A program made the translations under genes and the position numbers. Positions 1 to 9,180 of a stretch of 50,328 bases of DNA are shown here, one piece after another; within the stretch, counting starts at the first letter, position 1; each line of letters starts with the position of its first letter. The DNA comes from an uncultured Acetatifactor sp. Its GTDB lineage: Bacteria > Bacillota > Clostridia > Lachnospirales > Lachnospiraceae. The notes beneath the pieces are model-generated. The model ran no database searches. It saw nothing but the letters and a program-made list of their open reading frames with translations, and had not been told where the DNA came from. The DNA lies in the NCBI GenBank assembly GCA_910577235.1, contig CAJTMX010000030.1, positions 1 through 50,328 on the forward strand. The letters run 5' to 3'.

Positions 1-41
1 ATAAATACTGGGCATACAGCCATTCATCTCCCTCACAACTG

Positions 42-653
42 TTAAAAACAGGATTTTACACCATTTTGCCCAAGATTAAAAGCCCTTTTCAAATTATTTA
101 ATCTTTCTTCACAATTTAATTCTTTTAAGGGCCTGGTATTTCTGTTTCGCACCACCAGATCCGGGTAAACGGCGATATCCATCTCCCGTCCCAGCGCCTG
201 TGCCAACAGCGCTGCCTGATTGTAGCCCCGGCGGCGCTGTTTCCCTGGGTACATGGGGATCGGAACCAGTCCGTCGGGTTTAAGAGACCGTATATATCCC
301 CCCAGTTTCTCGGACATCTCCCGGCCGAAAAACCGGGCATACTCCCGGTGTCCGCCGTATTTGAACCGGTACAGTGCAGGCGCGATGTCCTCATATTCGT
401 ACAGCCCTCTTCCCGCCGTGAACAGATGGCGTCCCCGCCCGCAGTCTCCGCACAGTTCCGCCTCCGGGTCCGACAGTTTTTTGCCGCACTGACAGCATAG
501 CGGCTCCGACAGATATTTCACTCTCTGCCGGCAGGCAGGGCACATGCGCAGCGCTCCTGTTCCCAGAACTTCATCACAGACGGGGCATCTGGCGGGATAC
601 AGCAGGGATGCCGCAGTTTCCAACCACCCGTTATATTTACTCTTCCTGTCCAA
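42..653 (-). CDS. comF: ComF-family protein, C-terminally truncated
   Basis: ComF proteins have an N-terminal zinc ribbon and a C-terminal phosphoribosyltransferase fold, and are linked to DNA uptake. The four-cysteine pairs CPVC, CPAC, CCQC and CGDC and the PIPMYPGKQRRRGYNQ segment are present. The family pattern TRPLKELN..ER.NNLKRAF follows, but a TAA stop comes right after it, so the PRPP-binding motif (usually LLVDDIYTTG-like) is absent and about 45-50 residues are missing. The last ~30 codons are markedly AT-rich compared with the rest. The start is uncertain: TTG at 653 follows AAGGAAGG by 5 nt and overlaps recD2 by 17 nt; a GTG at 722 is possible but has a weaker context. It is probably non-functional as a phosphoribosyltransferase, and a break at a recombination or insertion junction is likely. 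Confidence 0.75.
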   Translation of the reverse strand: MDRKSKYNGWLETAASLLYPARCPVCDEVLGTGALRMCPACRQRVKYLSEPLCCQCGKKLSDPEAELCGDCGRGRHLFTAGRGLYEYEDIAPALYRFKYGGHREYARFFGREMSEKLGGYIRSLKPDGLVPIPMYPGKQRRRGYNQAALLAQALGREMDIAVYPDLVVRNRNTRPLKELNCEERLNNLKRAFNLGQNGVKSCF

Positions 654-2874
654 ATACACCTTCCTTCCTGTCCGCAATCTCTCTGATCTGTCGGCCGAGC
701 GAGGTATAACGCCTGTTTTCACTGACGTTGTCGATCATGTTCCGCACCGTCTGGCTGCTGCCGAGTATGGTCACACAGTTTTTGGCCCTGGTGACGCCGG
801 TATACAGCAGATTGCGGTTAAGGAGCATCCTGGGGCCGCTCAGCAGCGGCATGATGACCGCCGGGTATTCGCTGCCCTGTGACTTGTGTATCGTGATGGC
901 ATAGGACAGTTCCAGCTCCTCCAGCAGTGAAAAGGGGTATGTCACTCTCCTGCCTTCGTCAAATTCCACCACCAGTTCCGAACTGTTCTCGTGAATCTCC
1001 AGGATTCTTCCCATATCCCCGTTGAACACCCCCATTCCCTTGTCCACGGGTATACCGTAGCGACTGACGATCTCCCACTCCAACTGGTAGTTGTTTTTGA
1101 CCTGCATGACCTTGTCCCCCTCCCGGTAGACGGTCTCACCCGACACATGCTCCCGCTTGTTTTCATCGGGCGGATTCAGATACTGCTGCAAGATGCCGTT
1201 CAGCGTATCCACTCCCAGACTGCCCTTGCGCATGGGGGTGAGCACCTGGATATCAAAGGGGGTCGCATGCACATAGGGAGGCAGTTTCTCCCGTATCAGC
1301 TGGATCATATGCTTATATATTACATTCACGTCATTTCTCTCCAACAGGAAAAAATCAAGGCTTTTATTGTCCAGAGCGATCTGTTCGCCCCTGTTGATAT
1401 GATGAGCGTTGACAACTATGTCGCTTTCTCCTGCCTGGCGGAATATCTTCTGCAGCACCACCATGGGAAAAGCTTGGGACTGCATGATATCCCGCAGCAC
1501 CTGACCCGGACCCACGCTGGGCAGCTGGTCCACATCCCCCACCAGGATCAGCCTGGTCCCGGGCACGATAGCTTTCAGAAGAGCCTGAAACAGCGGCAGA
1601 TCCACCATGGACATCTCGTCTATTATGACCACATCCGTCTCCAGAGGATTTTCCTCGTTTTTTTCAAAACGGACGCGGCGCTTGTCCTCATCGGATACCG
1701 CTCCGCCCAGCTCCAGCATCCGGTGTATGGTTCTGGCCTCAAATCCTGTGGCCTCCGTCATACGTTTCGCCGCCCGTCCCGTGGGAGCCGCCAAAAATAT
1801 ATCCAGTCCCTCCCTCTCAAAAAAGCGGATAATGGTATTGATCGTGGTGGTTTTTCCTGTGCCCGGGCCGCCGGACAGAATAAAAAGCCCGTTCTGAATG
1901 GCCTCCATCACCGCCTGTCTCTGCAATTCGTCCAGTTGTATACTGATCTCCCCGGTGATGGCGTCCAGCGCCGAGCGCACATGTTCCTCCTCCTGTTTCA
2001 TGGGAATGTCCAACTGCCAAAGCATATGGGCACAGTTTAGTTCCGCGTAATAATAGCTGGAAACATATACCATATCTCCCTTGACCACCAACTTTCTGTC
2101 CATCACCAGATTGTCAACCTGGGGACGGATATGCTCTCCGGGAACCCCCAGCAGAGCGCTTGCGCGGCATAGCAGCTCTTCCATGGGCAGATAGCAATGT
2201 CCCTCTCCCACCGACTGCTGCAAAGTGTAGAATACGCCGCTGCGCATCCGATAATCCGAATCCGCGTTTATCCCCGCCCTGGCGGCGATCTCATCCGCGA
2301 TCTTAAATCCCACGCCGTGTATGTCTTCCGCAAGGCGGTATGGATTCTCTTTCAGAACGCTGTAAAGAGCCATTCCGTAGGTATCATAAATGCGCAGCGC
2401 CAGCGCATTGGAGATCCCATACTGCTGTAAAAAGATCAGGGCATCCCGCAGTTCTCTCTTCTCCTCCATCTGCCGGGCAATCTCCCGGGCCTTGTTCTGG
2501 CTGATACCCTTTATCTCCGCCAGACGTTCCGGCTCCTCCTCTATGATGCGAAAAGTGTCTTCTCCGAACTTTTTTACGATCCTCGCCGCCATCGCCGCAC
2601 CGATGCCCTTGATAGCGCCGGAGCCCAGATAACGCTCCATGCTCACCCGGTCTTTGGGAGACACCGTCTTATAGGAAGACATCTTGAACTGGGTGCCATA
2701 CATGGGATGCTCTGTGTAATCTCCCTGAGCCTCTATAGTCTCTCCCTCCGACAGGCCCCGGCAATTCCCCACACAGGTGATCTCCGCGTCCTCGCACATC
2801 AGTTCCATAACAGTATATCCATTTTCCGGATTCTGATAGATAATATGTTCCACATATCCGCTGATCGTATCCAT
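637..2874 (-). CDS. recD2: RecD2-type SF1B 5'-3' DNA helicase
   Basis: This is an ATP-dependent DNA helicase of the RecD/TraA family, acting in repair and replication-fork maintenance without RecBC. At 745 residues it matches the long RecD2 form. The N-terminal half holds the OB-like and helix-hairpin-helix regions (GSGAIKGIGAAMAARIVKKF near residue 85, and GISQNKAREIA). Walker A GGPGTGKTT lies at about residues 333-341, then Walker B VVIIDEMSMVD, motif III LVGDVDQLPSVGPG and the C-terminal motif TIHKSQGSEYP. The start has AAGGAG five bases upstream. The truncated comF follows with a short overlap, so the two are probably co-transcribed, as is common for recD2-comF in Clostridia. Confidence 0.95.
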   Translation of the reverse strand: MDTISGYVEHIIYQNPENGYTVMELMCEDAEITCVGNCRGLSEGETIEAQGDYTEHPMYGTQFKMSSYKTVSPKDRVSMERYLGSGAIKGIGAAMAARIVKKFGEDTFRIIEEEPERLAEIKGISQNKAREIARQMEEKRELRDALIFLQQYGISNALALRIYDTYGMALYSVLKENPYRLAEDIHGVGFKIADEIAARAGINADSDYRMRSGVFYTLQQSVGEGHCYLPMEELLCRASALLGVPGEHIRPQVDNLVMDRKLVVKGDMVYVSSYYYAELNCAHMLWQLDIPMKQEEEHVRSALDAITGEISIQLDELQRQAVMEAIQNGLFILSGGPGTGKTTTINTIIRFFEREGLDIFLAAPTGRAAKRMTEATGFEARTIHRMLELGGAVSDEDKRRVRFEKNEENPLETDVVIIDEMSMVDLPLFQALLKAIVPGTRLILVGDVDQLPSVGPGQVLRDIMQSQAFPMVVLQKIFRQAGESDIVVNAHHINRGEQIALDNKSLDFFLLERNDVNVIYKHMIQLIREKLPPYVHATPFDIQVLTPMRKGSLGVDTLNGILQQYLNPPDENKREHVSGETVYREGDKVMQVKNNYQLEWEIVSRYGIPVDKGMGVFNGDMGRILEIHENSSELVVEFDEGRRVTYPFSLLEELELSYAITIHKSQGSEYPAVIMPLLSGPRMLLNRNLLYTGVTRAKNCVTILGSSQTVRNMIDNVSENRRYTSLGRQIREIADRKEGVFGQEE

Positions 2875-2894
2875 AAGAACTCCTTATATACATG

Positions 2895-2926
2895 ATAAAA
2901 AAGGCTGCCTTTTTTATCGGCAGCCT
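2895..2926 (-). terminator. Rho-independent terminator after the flagellar rod genes
   Basis: On the minus strand a perfect 8-bp stem (arms 2919-2926 and 2902-2909) is followed by a run of T at 2897-2901. It lies just after the stop of the rod-binding protein gene and so closes the mbl-flhO-flhP-flgJ unit. Confidence 0.85.
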
Positions 2927-2932
2927 CAACTC

Positions 2933-3301
2933 CTAAATCATATTTCTCTTCATTTGTTCATAGAGCATCTGCGCAAGTCCCAGACTGCTCTGCTCCGTAG
3001 TGTCCGCCGCAACCTGCTGGATCATCTGTTCCTTATAATAATCCATCATACTGCTGCTGGCACCCGTCATAGCCTCGGTGCTGTAGTTGGGAACCGTCTT
3101 CTGCATAGCCTTGAACATCTGCTCCAGAAAATAAGCCTCAAACTGTTTGCAGGCGTCCATCAACTCTTCATCGGACGCGTTGCCATACCCTGTCTTTAAT
3201 TGCTCCTCCAGCTTAGTAGCGGTGGTGTTTTTGGCCGCCGTAGCTGTCATGTCTGCCATGCCGCCAATGGCACCGGTGTTCCAAAGATTGCCAATATCCA
3301 T
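2933..3301 (-). CDS. flgJ: FlgJ-type rod-binding protein
   Basis: This 122-residue protein carries only the rod-binding domain found at the N-terminus of proteobacterial FlgJ. It has the typical CKQFEAYFLEQMFKAMQKTVP segment near residue 52 and the later GLAQMLYEQM end. It has no muramidase domain, which is normal for Firmicutes. It is expected to cap or help assemble the flagellar rod. AAAGGAC lies 7 nt before the ATG. It is the last gene of the mbl-flhO-flhP unit and precedes a terminator. The 66-bp gap to flhP holds a short hairpin (GCCGATT-AGC-AATCGGC). Confidence 0.85.
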   Translation of the reverse strand: MDIGNLWNTGAIGGMADMTATAAKNTTATKLEEQLKTGYGNASDEELMDACKQFEAYFLEQMFKAMQKTVPNYSTEAMTGASSSMMDYYKEQMIQQVAADTTEQSSLGLAQMLYEQMKRNMI

Positions 3302-3367
3302 TGTCTAAGTCCTTTCCGGCCACTGCCGATTAGCAATCGGCTGTGGGCCTTGCCCGTTGCCGATTTA

Positions 3368-4189
3368 CTATCTTCTCAGATTGTTGGCCTGCTGTAACAT
3401 CTCGTCTGAGGCGGTGATGGCTTTGGAGTTCATCTCATAGGCTCTCTGCGCCACGATCATATTCACCATCTCATCCACCACCTGCACGTTGGAGCCTTCC
3501 AGATAGTTCTGCAGTACCTTGCTCTTTTCCACGTTGGTGGTAGTAGTCTCGTTGATGGGCTGTCCGCTGGCCGCCGACTGAGCGTACAGACTGTCGTCCA
3601 AACGTTCCAGCCCCGCCGGGTTATTGAACTGTGTCAAGCCGATCTGGATTCCCAGAGGCTGGGGTACATTCCTCTCATCCGGATAGCATATGTTGCCGTC
3701 AGACGTGACGGATATCCTGCTGACTACATAATTGCTGTTCAGCGTGATGGGGCGTCCCTGGGTATCCAGTACGGACAGACCGTCGGAGGTCGTCAGCATA
3801 TTGCTGCGGTTCTCTCCCAGCGCCCAGTCAAAATTACCGTTTCTGGTATAATATGTATTGCCGTCGGCTCCCCGCACCGCAAAAAATCCTTTTCCGTCTA
3901 TGGCAAAAGAGGTCTCCTTCTCCGAGGAGAGCAGCGGTCCCTGCTTGCCATACAGCGCCGTGATAGAGGAGTTGCGCACACCCAGACCCACCTGGGCACC
4001 TATAGGCTTGACCGTGCCGTCCGCGTTGGTGGTCCTGCGCTGCAGATTCTGATATAAGAGGGATTTAAACTCGTTGACCTCTGTCTTATATCCCGTGGTG
4101 TTTACATTTGCCAGATTGTTGGCGATGGTGTCAATATTTGTCTGCTGCGCGATCATACCTGTGGCAGCCGTCCATAAACTCCGAACCAT
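3368..4189 (-). CDS. flhP: Flagellar basal-body rod protein, FlgG/FlhP type
   Basis: This is a distal-rod protein of the flagellar basal body, exported by the flagellar type III apparatus. The N-terminus has the rod/hook signature (LWTAATGMIAQQTNIDTIANNLANVNT). The C-terminus has the matching heptad segment (EMVNMIVAQRAYEMNSKAI), which forms the coiled-coil core with it. At 273 residues it fits FlgG. The position after mbl and a second rod gene matches the mbl-flhO-flhP order known from Bacillus subtilis. AGGAG precedes the start by 9 nt. Confidence 0.9.
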   Translation of the reverse strand: MVRSLWTAATGMIAQQTNIDTIANNLANVNTTGYKTEVNEFKSLLYQNLQRRTTNADGTVKPIGAQVGLGVRNSSITALYGKQGPLLSSEKETSFAIDGKGFFAVRGADGNTYYTRNGNFDWALGENRSNMLTTSDGLSVLDTQGRPITLNSNYVVSRISVTSDGNICYPDERNVPQPLGIQIGLTQFNNPAGLERLDDSLYAQSAASGQPINETTTTNVEKSKVLQNYLEGSNVQVVDEMVNMIVAQRAYEMNSKAITASDEMLQQANNLRR

Positions 4190-4263
4190 AACTTTTCGCT
4201 CCTATCCCTGCGCAGTGTCCGTTGGGCGCGCGCAGCTCTTATCATTTTATTTCATACTCGCCG

Positions 4264-5043
4264 CTACTGTACTCTTCCCAGCTGCGTTACGGCAATATTC
4301 AGACTTTCGTCATAGGTCTGTATGATCTTCTGGTTGGCCTCGTATGCTCTGGTCACACTGATCATATTCACCATCTCGGAGATCACGGACATATTGGACA
4401 TCTCCAGCACGCCCGATTTTACCTCCGCGGTCCCCTGGGTCAGAGCGGCGCCTTCCACAGGCTGGAAGAAGGTGTCTCCGAATTTCTCCAGATAATCGTA
4501 GTCTTCAAAATCCGCCACCTGGATCTGAGCCACTTCCCGCTCATTCTGGTATATCCTGCCGCTGTCGTCTATTCTGGCGTCTGTCAGGGTATTCAGCTGT
4601 ATCCTGCGGTTCTGGGCGTCCAGCACATACATGCCGTCGCTGTTTACCAGATAGCCCTCCTGCGTCAGGGTGAAATTGCCCGCGCGGGTATATTTTGTGG
4701 AGGTCTCGCCTTCGCCGTTGATATACTCCAGAGCAAAGAAACCGCTCCCTGCCAGCGCAAGATCATAGGTATTGTCCGTTATACGGAAAGAACCCTGGGT
4801 ATAATCCGTATAGTTCTCGCCGATCTTCACGCCCAGACGGCTGTGCCCGATAGGCTGAACCGTTCCCAGGCCCACCGAGGAATCCTTGACCTTCACCGCC
4901 AGTACTTCCCGAAAGGGCTGGCTGGTGGCGCCTTCCTTTTTAAATCCCACGGTAGACGCGTTGGCAAGATTGTTAGTCAGTATGTCCATACGGTTCTGTT
5001 CGTTGCGAAGTCCCGTATGGGCGGTGTAGAGTCCTCTCAGCAT
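4264..5043 (-). CDS. flhO: Flagellar basal-body rod protein, FlgF/FlhO type
   Basis: This is a second rod protein of the flagellar basal body, 259 residues, paralogous to the next gene. It has the N-terminal signature LRNEQNRMDILTNNLANAST and the C-terminal EMVNMISVTRAYEANQKII. AAAGGAG lies 8 nt before the start. It follows mbl by 31 bp with no terminator between them, so rod genes and mbl probably share a transcript, tying flagellar rod synthesis to a cell-shape gene. Confidence 0.9.
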   Translation of the reverse strand: MLRGLYTAHTGLRNEQNRMDILTNNLANASTVGFKKEGATSQPFREVLAVKVKDSSVGLGTVQPIGHSRLGVKIGENYTDYTQGSFRITDNTYDLALAGSGFFALEYINGEGETSTKYTRAGNFTLTQEGYLVNSDGMYVLDAQNRRIQLNTLTDARIDDSGRIYQNEREVAQIQVADFEDYDYLEKFGDTFFQPVEGAALTQGTAEVKSGVLEMSNMSVISEMVNMISVTRAYEANQKIIQTYDESLNIAVTQLGRVQ

Positions 5044-5074
5044 GTTCCTGTCTCCTTTTTATCCTGTATAGCGG

Positions 5075-6064
5075 TTAGTCTTCCCGGTAACCTGCCAGGA
5101 ATTCCACGTATTTGCCTGTACCGATGGCCACGGCCGTCATGGGGTCCTCCGCCGTCATCGTGTTGATACCGGTCTTGGCGGAGATAAGATCCTCCAACCC
5201 CCGCAGAAGGCTCCCGCCTCCCGTGAGCACGATGCCTCTGTCGGCGATATCCGCCGCCAGCTCCGGCGGTGTTTTTTCCAGTACACTGTGGATCGTCTCC
5301 ACGATCTGCGCCGTTGTTTCCCGAAGAGCCTCTTCCGTCTCCTCGGAGGAAACTTTTACCGTCTTGGGCAGACCTGTAACCAGGTTACGGCCCCTGACGT
5401 CCATATAGTCAACCTCCGGTCTCTTGTAAGCGGAACCGATCTTGATCTTGAGATCCTCCGCGGTTCGCTCACCGATCAGCAGGTTATGTTTCTTACGCAT
5501 ATAGCGGACAATGGCCTCGTCAAAATCGTCTCCCGCAATCTTGATGGAGGCGCTGACTACGGTACCGCCCAGAGAGATCACGGCGATATCGGAAGTTCCG
5601 CCGCCTATGTCCACGATCATATTGCCACAGGGCTTGGAGATATCAATGCCCGCGCCGATGGCAGCCGCGATAGGCTCCTCGATGATGAACACTTCTCTGG
5701 CACCCGCCTGATAGGTGGCATCCTCCACCGCCTTTTTCTCCACTTCCGTCACGCCGCTGGGAACACATACGGCAATGCGGGGCTTGCGGAACGTTCTTTT
5801 GCCCAATGCCTTCTGAATAAAATATTTCATCATTTTCTCGGTGACGGTATAATCGGAGATAACGCCCTGACGCAGCGGCCTCACGGCCACGATATTGCCG
5901 GGTGTACGTCCCAGCATCAGCCGGGCATCCTCACCTATGGCTTTGATCTTGTTGGTATCTCTATCGAAAGCTACAACAGACGGCTCTTTCAGAACTACGC
6001 CTTTTCCTCTGATGTAAACCAAAATGCTGGCGGTACCCAAATCAATTCCAATATCAGTATACAT
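5075..6064 (-). CDS. mbl: MreB-family actin homologue, Mbl-like
   Basis: This bacterial actin directs side-wall peptidoglycan synthesis from the inner membrane face. The full 329-residue actin fold is present: phosphate-1 loop DIGIDLGTASILVY at the N-terminus, the IVDIGGGTSDIAVISLGG phosphate-2 loop near residue 165, and the adenosine motif GIVLTGGGSLLRG near 288. Calling it Mbl rather than MreB rests on position, since mreB normally sits with mreCD and mbl with flhO-flhP. AAAGGGG precedes the ATG, and a good sigma-A promoter lies about 110 bp upstream. Confidence 0.9.
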   Translation of the reverse strand: MYTDIGIDLGTASILVYIRGKGVVLKEPSVVAFDRDTNKIKAIGEDARLMLGRTPGNIVAVRPLRQGVISDYTVTEKMMKYFIQKALGKRTFRKPRIAVCVPSGVTEVEKKAVEDATYQAGAREVFIIEEPIAAAIGAGIDISKPCGNMIVDIGGGTSDIAVISLGGTVVSASIKIAGDDFDEAIVRYMRKKHNLLIGERTAEDLKIKIGSAYKRPEVDYMDVRGRNLVTGLPKTVKVSSEETEEALRETTAQIVETIHSVLEKTPPELAADIADRGIVLTGGGSLLRGLEDLISAKTGINTMTAEDPMTAVAIGTGKYVEFLAGYRED

Positions 6065-6174
6065 ATATTACTACCCCTTTCATGGTATACAGAATGCGCG
6101 CCGTTTAAATTAATAATGTCTCCACATTTTCCGAAAATAGTCATGCCTGTCATGGGCGCGCAGTATCAACCTAC

Positions 6175-6203
6175 ATTATACATGATAAATTTCTTTTTTC
6201 AAA
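6175..6203 (-). promoter_or_regulatory. Sigma-A promoter for mbl and the rod genes
   Basis: Minus strand TTTGAA (6198-6203), exact 17-bp spacer, TATAAT (6175-6180). It leaves a 5' leader of roughly 100 nt before mbl. Confidence 0.75.
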
Positions 6204-6231
6204 GGGGTTTATAAAAATTTCATAAATTTTA

Positions 6232-6259
6232 AATGCGAAAAGCGGACGGTTCCCTCCGC
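6232..6259 (-). terminator. Possible weak terminator after uvrA
   Basis: An imperfect stem on the minus strand (5 bp, one mismatch, 2 bp; 6242-6259) is followed by TTTTCG and an AT-rich tract. It is placed about 55 bp after the uvrA stop. The T-run is short, so efficiency is doubtful. Confidence 0.45.
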
Positions 6260-6312
6260 CCTCTTTCCGCATCCGTGCTTTCCTATTTTATATCGACTGA
6301 TTTCGGAACATC

Positions 6313-9180
6313 TTAACCCTTCTCCAACATTTTTTTGATATAAATGCCCGTGTAGGATTCCGCTTTCCCAGCCACCTCTTCCGGCGTGCCCAGGGCTATG
6401 ACCGTGCCGCCCCTGTCCCCTCCCTCCGGGCCCATATCGATGATATAGTCCGCCGTCTTGATCACGTCCAGATTGTGCTCGATAACAATAACCGTATTGC
6501 CGCTGTCCGCCAGTTTGTGCAAAATCTCCACCAGCTTGTGTACGTCCGCGAAATGCAGGCCCGTGGTAGGCTCGTCCAAAATATAGACCGTCTTGCCTGT
6601 GCTGCGCCTGGACAGCTCCGTTGCCAGCTTGATCCGCTGTGCCTCGCCGCCTGAGAGCGTAGTGGACGGCTGGCCCAGCTTAACATAGGACAGACCCACG
6701 TCGTACAGCGTCCTGATCTTGTTCCGTATGGAGGGCACATTCTCAAAGAAAGGCAGCGCCTCCTCCACCGTCATATCCAGCACGTCATAAATACTCTTAC
6801 CCTTATATTTTACATCCAGCGTCTCCCTGTTGTAGCGCTTGCCGCCGCATACCTCGCAGGGCACGTACACATCCGGCAGAAAGTGCATCTCGATCTTGAT
6901 GATGCCGTCTCCGCTGCATGCCTCGCAGCGTCCGCCCTTCACATTGAAACTGAAACGCCCCTTGTTATATCCCCGGGCCTTGGCATCCGGTGTGGAGGCA
7001 AACAGATCCCGGATCATATCAAACACGCCTGTGTAGGTGGCCGGATTGGAACGGGGGGTACGCCCGATGGGCGACTGGTCAATGTCTATGACCTTGTCCA
7101 ACTGCCCTATCCCTTCTATCCCTCTATGCTTGCCGGGAATCACTCTCGCCCGGTTCAGATCCCGGTTTAAATGCTTGTTCAGCACTTCGTTTACCAGGGA
7201 ACTTTTCCCGGAGCCGGATACGCCGGTGACACAGGTCACAACACCCAGAGGGAAGGTCACGTCTATATTTTTCAGATTGTTTTCCGCAGCTCCCAGCACC
7301 TTGATATACCCGGTGGGTTTGCGGCGTTTGGCGGGCACGGGGATGGACTTTTTGCCGCTGAGGTACTGACCCGTGATGCTCTCCTCCACCTGCATGATCT
7401 CCCTGGCCGTTCCCGCCGCCACCACTTCTCCGCCGTGGGAACCCGCTCCCGGCCCGATGTCCACGATATAGTCCGCCGCCAGCATGGTATCCTCGTCATG
7501 CTCCACCACGATCAGCGTGTTGCCCAGATCCCGCAGCTGTTTTAGCGTAGCCAGCAGCTTGTCGTTGTCACGCTGATGCAGGCCGATGCTGGGCTCGTCC
7601 AGAATATAGCATACTCCCACCAGCCCCGAGCCGATCTGGGTGGCCAGACGGATTCTCTGTGCCTCGCCGCCGGAAAGGCTGGCAGTGCCTCTGGCCAGGG
7701 ACAGATAGTCCAGCCCCACATCCAGCAGAAATTTCACTCTGGCCCGTATCTCCTTCAGCAACTGCCTGCCTATCATCTCCTGCTGGGACGTCAGCTGCAG
7801 GTTTGTCACAAAGTCATGGAGTTTCACGATGGACAGAGCCGTTACCTCATATATATTCTTATCCCCCACCGTAACCGCCAGGGATTCCTTTTTCAGACGC
7901 ATGCCCTTGCACTCTTTACAGGGAGTGACACGCATAAAAGTCTCATACTCCGCTTTTAGGGATTCGGAACCCGATTCCCGGTAGCGGCGCTCCAAATTGA
8001 GTAACATGCCTTCAAAAGCAATGGGATATTCTCCTTTTCCCCGCTGCCCTTCATAGATAACGTTTACTTTCCTGCCATTCGTCCCGTGAACCAGGATATC
8101 CTTGATACTGTCCGGGTAATCCTTATACGGCGTGTCCAGATCAAAGTTATACTCCCCGCTCAGGGCCTGCAGCAGAGCGTTGGTAAAACTGCCCTTGGAG
8201 TTACAGGACTGCCAGCCCGGAACCACGATGGCTCCCTGATTGATGGACAGCTCCTGGTTGGGAATGACCAGCTCCATATCAAACTCCATCTTATACCCCA
8301 GACCGTAACACACCGGACAGGCACCGAAGGGATTGTTAAAGGAAAAGCTGCGGGGTTCCACCTCGCTGATGCTGATACCGCAGTCGGGACAGGAGAAACT
8401 CTGGGAGAAATTTAAGGGTTCCCCGCCGATCACATCCACCTCCAGCAGCCCTTCCGCCAGCTCCAGCACGTCCTCTATGGAGCCGGCCAGACGTTTCTGT
8501 ATGCCCTCTTTCACCACCAGACGGTCCACCACGATCTCTATATTGTGCTTGATATTTTTTTCCAGGGATATATCCTCGGACAGCTCATAGAGATTGCCGT
8601 CCACCCGCACTCTCACATAGCCGCTTCTCTTGGCCCTGTCAAACACTTTTTCATGCATGCCCTTTCTGCCTCTCACCACCGGGGCCAGAAGCTGTATACG
8701 GGCGCCCTCCCCCAGCTCCATGATCCGGTCTACCATCTGGTCTACGGTCTGGCGGGCTATGACCCTGCCGCATTTGGGACAGTGGGGAATACCGATGCGG
8801 GCGTACAGCAGACGGAAATAGTCATAGATCTCCGTCACCGTGCCCACCGTGGAACGGGGATTGCGGTTGGTGGATTTCTGATCTATGGAGATGGCGGGAG
8901 ACAGGCCGTCAATGCGCTCCACATTGGGTTTCTCCATCTGTCCCAGAAACTGTCTGGCGTAGGAGGACAGAGACTCCATATACCGGCGCTGCCCCTCTGC
9001 ATAGATGGTATCAAACGCCAGGGAAGACTTGCCGGAGCCGGACATGCCTGTCAGCACCACAAACTCGTTTCTGGGGATATTCACATCGATATTTTTCAGA
9101 TTGTGTTCGTTGGCTCCCCGTATTTTGATGTATTCCTTTTTGGGCAGCATCTTCTTAACTTCTTCCATGCCGTTAATCAT
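6313..9180 (-). CDS. uvrA: UvrA, excinuclease ABC ATPase subunit
   Basis: This is the damage-sensing ATPase of nucleotide excision repair; it loads UvrB onto lesions. At 955 residues it is full length. Both ABC modules are intact: Walker A GMSGSGKSS near residue 45 and GVSGSGKSS near 653, and signatures LSGGEAQRIRLA near 502 and LSGGEAQRIKLA in the second half. Zinc-binding cysteine pairs are visible (CPDCG, CEAC with CEVCGG). The ATG at 9180 overlaps the uvrB TGA by 4 bp, but GGAGG lies only one base before it, so initiation at one of the next two in-frame ATGs (9168 or 9150) is possible. Confidence 0.95.
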   Translation of the reverse strand: MINGMEEVKKMLPKKEYIKIRGANEHNLKNIDVNIPRNEFVVLTGMSGSGKSSLAFDTIYAEGQRRYMESLSSYARQFLGQMEKPNVERIDGLSPAISIDQKSTNRNPRSTVGTVTEIYDYFRLLYARIGIPHCPKCGRVIARQTVDQMVDRIMELGEGARIQLLAPVVRGRKGMHEKVFDRAKRSGYVRVRVDGNLYELSEDISLEKNIKHNIEIVVDRLVVKEGIQKRLAGSIEDVLELAEGLLEVDVIGGEPLNFSQSFSCPDCGISISEVEPRSFSFNNPFGACPVCYGLGYKMEFDMELVIPNQELSINQGAIVVPGWQSCNSKGSFTNALLQALSGEYNFDLDTPYKDYPDSIKDILVHGTNGRKVNVIYEGQRGKGEYPIAFEGMLLNLERRYRESGSESLKAEYETFMRVTPCKECKGMRLKKESLAVTVGDKNIYEVTALSIVKLHDFVTNLQLTSQQEMIGRQLLKEIRARVKFLLDVGLDYLSLARGTASLSGGEAQRIRLATQIGSGLVGVCYILDEPSIGLHQRDNDKLLATLKQLRDLGNTLIVVEHDEDTMLAADYIVDIGPGAGSHGGEVVAAGTAREIMQVEESITGQYLSGKKSIPVPAKRRKPTGYIKVLGAAENNLKNIDVTFPLGVVTCVTGVSGSGKSSLVNEVLNKHLNRDLNRARVIPGKHRGIEGIGQLDKVIDIDQSPIGRTPRSNPATYTGVFDMIRDLFASTPDAKARGYNKGRFSFNVKGGRCEACSGDGIIKIEMHFLPDVYVPCEVCGGKRYNRETLDVKYKGKSIYDVLDMTVEEALPFFENVPSIRNKIRTLYDVGLSYVKLGQPSTTLSGGEAQRIKLATELSRRSTGKTVYILDEPTTGLHFADVHKLVEILHKLADSGNTVIVIEHNLDVIKTADYIIDMGPEGGDRGGTVIALGTPEEVAGKAESYTGIYIKKMLEKG

